Positions 62,075 to 64,000 of a DNA stretch of 64,000 nt are shown one piece after another. The stretch lies in assembly GCA_963724825.1 (NCBI GenBank), contig CAVRWT010000006.1, positions 1 through 64,000 on the forward strand, given 5' to 3'. The notes below the pieces were generated by a model, which was given only the letters and a program-made list of their open reading frames with translations, was not told the origin of the DNA and searched no databases. The position numbers and the translations under genes were made by a program. Numbering within the stretch: position 1 is the stretch's first letter; each line of letters opens with the position of its first letter. Source of the DNA: JALYNX01 sp963724825. GTDB lineage: Bacteria > Actinomycetota > Acidimicrobiia > Spongiisociales > ZC4RG35.

Positions 62075-62785
62075 TCAAATCGGGTGTTTCGCCAGGAAGT
62101 TTCCGATGGCGGCACGCGGGTTGTCCCGGATCTCGGGCCCGTGGGTGAATGCAGCCACTGAATAGTCGACCTCGGTCAGTCGGTGGGCCGTCATCTTGCT
62201 GATCACGAAGTCGGTGCAGAACGCTGCTATCGACCATCTCATGCCGAGGACGTTGAAGATCGAATCGCCGGCGATCAGCACCCCGCTTGGCTCGTGCAGG
62301 AAGGCAACATGACCGGGGGAGTGCCCGGGGGTGTGGATCACGCGGAGACCGCCAGCGATGGGGAGCAGTTGACCGTCGGTGAGGCGCTCGCCCACGGTCA
62401 CCGCCTCGAAGCTTCCGCTGCCCATGCGGTTGAACAATCGTCCCAACCACAGCGACGTATCGCGTGGAGGGGATTTGCCCGCTTCCAGGTAGTCAGCGTC
62501 AGCTTCGTGAATCCCCATCTCGCGACCAGTCGCACGCGCGATCTCGGCCGCGCCCCCGGCGTGGTCTGGGTGGGCATGGGTGAGGAGGATCCTGGTGACG
62601 TCCTTCGGACCGGAACCGATCGCGTCCAACCCGGCCAGCACCTTCATGGCTGACGACTTCAGACCGAAGTCGATCAGGGTGACCTGGCCGTCGTCGTCGC
62701 GGAAGGCAAAACCGTTCACCAAATCACCGACCAACGGGATCCGCCACACATTTGGTGCCAACTCCACCACCGGCGGTCTTGCCAT
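62075..62785 (-). CDS. MBL-fold metal-dependent hydrolase
   Basis: This 236-residue metallo-beta-lactamase-fold protein has the metal motif LLTHAHPDHAGG (HxHxDH), a further His in VIHTPGHSPGHVAFL, Asp in LIAGDSIF and a C-terminal His in AAFTHGPEI. Such enzymes hydrolyse thioesters, lactones or phosphoesters. The start MARPPVVELAPNVWRIP at 62785 matches the family; the longer open frame runs over the ArsR promoter. It is divergent from the ArsR gene. Confidence 0.87.
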   Translation of the reverse strand: MARPPVVELAPNVWRIPLVGDLVNGFAFRDDDGQVTLIDFGLKSSAMKVLAGLDAIGSGPKDVTRILLTHAHPDHAGGAAEIARATGREMGIHEADADYLEAGKSPPRDTSLWLGRLFNRMGSGSFEAVTVGERLTDGQLLPIAGGLRVIHTPGHSPGHVAFLHEPSGVLIAGDSIFNVLGMRWSIAAFCTDFVISKMTAHRLTEVDYSVAAFTHGPEIRDNPRAAIGNFLAKHPI

Positions 62786-62866
62786 GGCCAGGAGAATAGG
62801 GGCGAGGCGGATTCGGGTATCGGTGCGCCAGAAGGGCTTGACGGGATCGGCCTCCGTCGCATATAG

Positions 62867-62882
62867 TGAACCATATGGTTCA
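62867..62882. promoter_or_regulatory. 16-bp perfect palindrome over the ArsR start codon
   Basis: TGAACCATATGGTTCA is perfectly symmetric and contains the ATG at 62875. It is a likely autoregulatory operator of the ArsR-type repressor; the same symmetry would also cover the promoter of the divergent MBL gene. Confidence 0.75.
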
Positions 62883-63209
62883 GTATCAGGTCCTGGATCG
62901 GACGTTCTCGGCGCTGGCCGATCCCACACGCCGGGACATCCTCGACCGTCTGGGACATGGTCCGGCCTCGATCAGCGAGCTGGCTGAGCCATTCGGAATG
63001 ACACTCACCGGGCTCAAGAAGCACGTCCGGATCCTCGAGGAGGCGGCCTGGTCACCACCGAGAAGGTCGGGCGCACCCGCCAGTGTCGACTCGGCCCGGA
63101 GCGGCTGGAGGACGCTGTCAGCTGGATCGAGAGGTACCGATGGCAATGGGAGCGCCGCATCGATGGCATCGAGGCATACCTCGAAATCAAGAAAGGAGAC
63201 AAGAAGTGA
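62875..63209 (+). CDS. ArsR-family repressor (one frameshift)
   Basis: A regulator of about 111 residues: MVQYQVLDRTFSALADPTRRDILDRLGHGPASISELAEPFGMTLTGLKKHVRILEEA gives the winged helix. A missing base near 63045 shifts the frame; the family C terminus is then GLVTTEKVGRTRQCRLGPERLEDAVSWIERYRWQWERR and ends overlapping the next GTG. ArsR proteins of this kind sit with an SRPBCC partner and repress their own operon. Confidence 0.8.
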
Positions 63210-63649
63210 CCCACGAGCTCAGAGTGGAGCGTTTGATCGCAGCCACGCCGGAAGAGGTGTTCGACGCCTACACCGATCCCGAGGCACAAAAGGTCTGGTT
63301 CACGATCCTCAACCCCGACATGATCGTGGAGAACGAGGTCGATCTACGGGTCGGGGGCCAGTGGGTGAGTACATGGGGGTTCTCGCCCGAGGAGATGTTC
63401 CGCGAGACCAACCTTTTTGAGGTCGTTGACCGACCCCGCCGACTGGTCTCCACCTCAGTGGGGAGCACGCCCGACGGGATGACTTTGGAGACTCACGTTG
63501 AAGTGACATTTGAGGCGCACGGTGAGAAGACCTTGATGACCGTCATCCAGACCGGCTTCCCCGACGAGGAAATGCGAGACTTCTTCGCGGGGACTGCGTG
63601 GATCGGCGCTTTTGACCGGCTCGAGGCCTACTTCAGCAGCCTGGTCTGA
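63206..63649 (+). CDS. SRPBCC (AHSA1-like) domain protein
   Basis: A 147-residue START/Bet v1-like ligand-binding protein: LRVERLIAATPEEVFDAYTDPEAQKVWF, VENEVDLRVGGQW, FRETNLFEVVDRPRRLVSTSV, LETHVEVTFEAHGEKTLMTVIQTGFPDEEMRD. The GTG overlaps the ArsR stop and follows AAAGGAGAC. The pair is a common ArsR-AHSA1 module for small hydrophobic ligands. Confidence 0.88.
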   Translation: MTHELRVERLIAATPEEVFDAYTDPEAQKVWFTILNPDMIVENEVDLRVGGQWVSTWGFSPEEMFRETNLFEVVDRPRRLVSTSVGSTPDGMTLETHVEVTFEAHGEKTLMTVIQTGFPDEEMRDFFAGTAWIGAFDRLEAYFSSLV

Positions 63650-63658
63650 CGTTCGGGC

Positions 63659-64000
63659 TCAAACAGGGACGGGCTCGCCTGACGACGCTCGAAAGGACCA
63701 TCCGGCCAGCACCAGAACCATGATCACGAAGCTGAGCGGGGCTATGAAGTCGAGGCTGCTGAAGATCGGGATGAACCCGAAGATTCCTCGAACGAGGGTG
63801 AGTACCGAACCGACCAGCGACAGCCCGCGGATCCAGGTCGGGAGGGCGCGATTGGTGGCGAGGAGAGCGAGCAGAACGGAAATCGCCAGGAATAGCACGG
63901 CGTCGGTCAGATCGGTGAGGCTGACCATGGTCGGGCTCGGGTCGGAACCCTGGAACGACATCACGATCAGAGGAAGCGCAGTGAGGACTGACGCCGCGGC
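63659..64000 (-). CDS. Membrane protein, partial at right edge
   Basis: The frame is open through the window end. The visible 114 codons include LPLIVMSF, then helices LTDAVLFLAISVLLALLATN, SLVGSVLTLVRGIFGFIPIF and IAPLSFVIMVLVLAGWSF. The usable ATG near 63961 lies inside a hydrophobic stretch, so the true start is probably beyond 64000. No family recognised. Confidence 0.65.
   Translation of the reverse strand, partial: AAASVLTALPLIVMSFQGSDPSPTMVSLTDLTDAVLFLAISVLLALLATNRALPTWIRGLSLVGSVLTLVRGIFGFIPIFSSLDFIAPLSFVIMVLVLAGWSFRASSGEPVPV

Noticed and set aside
1..64000. tRNA, rRNA or riboswitch genes
   Set aside because: No cloverleaf, conserved rRNA stretch or B12/SAM riboswitch core was recognised by eye in the intergenic gaps.

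Overview
The window is high-GC, gene-dense bacterial DNA with many GTG/TTG starts and 4-bp ATGA/GTGA gene overlaps. Its lipoproteins carry Thr/Ala-rich linkers after the lipobox, and it has a SARP-kinase-WD40 regulator, an IclR and a DeoR regulator, and a non-pyrrolysine MttB operon. This points to an actinomycetote, plausibly Acidimicrobiia; that placement is inferred from gene content only. No rRNA, tRNA, CRISPR array, insertion sequence or phage gene was seen, and no gene-free gap exceeds 300 bases.

Layout. Positions 1-18.5 kb form a methylated-amine/one-carbon island: a homocysteine S-methyltransferase cut by the left edge, a glycine-betaine importer (proX, proV and a double-length proW), betaine aldehyde dehydrogenase, an SDR, etfAB and a two-domain dimethylglycine dehydrogenase. 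A divergent corrinoid operon follows: corrinoid protein, DUF1638, a small conserved protein, methyltetrahydrofolate methyltransferase, corrinoid activator, MttB-like methyltransferase, MetF-like reductase and IclR. Two 35-bp sites with identical geometry (GTTCCA-N23-TGGAAC) stand before the corrinoid protein and MttB genes and are candidate IclR operators. From 19.3 to 28.8 kb lie a BisC/TorA-type molybdoenzyme, an epimerase, an SDR remnant, a GH1 glucosidase, an AI-2E-type permease, a peptidoglycan-binding/fasciclin lipoprotein, a PLDc_N-SHOCT protein and a DmdA-like demethylase. From 28.9 to 31.5 kb lie an ECF sigma operon and small proteins.

Positions 31.6-41.9 kb are the most unusual part. 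A membrane-spanning SARP/kinase/NTPase/beta-propeller regulator sits with three beta-propeller lipoproteins and one exported PD40-type propeller protein. All five start regions carry the same 18-bp element with 11-bp-spaced direct repeats (TCCAAG-N7-CAAG), and the three lipoproteins also share a signal-peptide cassette. I read this as a self-contained propeller regulon controlled by a one-component membrane SARP.

Positions 42.2-49.5 kb hold a PadR regulator, modABC, a methyltransferase, a zinc alcohol dehydrogenase, a 3-hydroxyisobutyrate-dehydrogenase-like enzyme and an FMN alpha-hydroxyacid oxidase. Positions 49.6-60.4 kb are a complete L-rhamnose island: ABC importer, aldolase-dehydrogenase fusion, isomerase, kinase, DeoR regulator and mutarotase. 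The right end has an MFS exporter, an MBL-fold hydrolase and an ArsR/SRPBCC pair. About 21 single-base frameshifts break otherwise well-preserved genes. They cluster at 0.5-10.3 kb and 29-37.4 kb, with two near 46.5 kb and one near 63 kb, so local assembly error is likely but local gene decay is not excluded.
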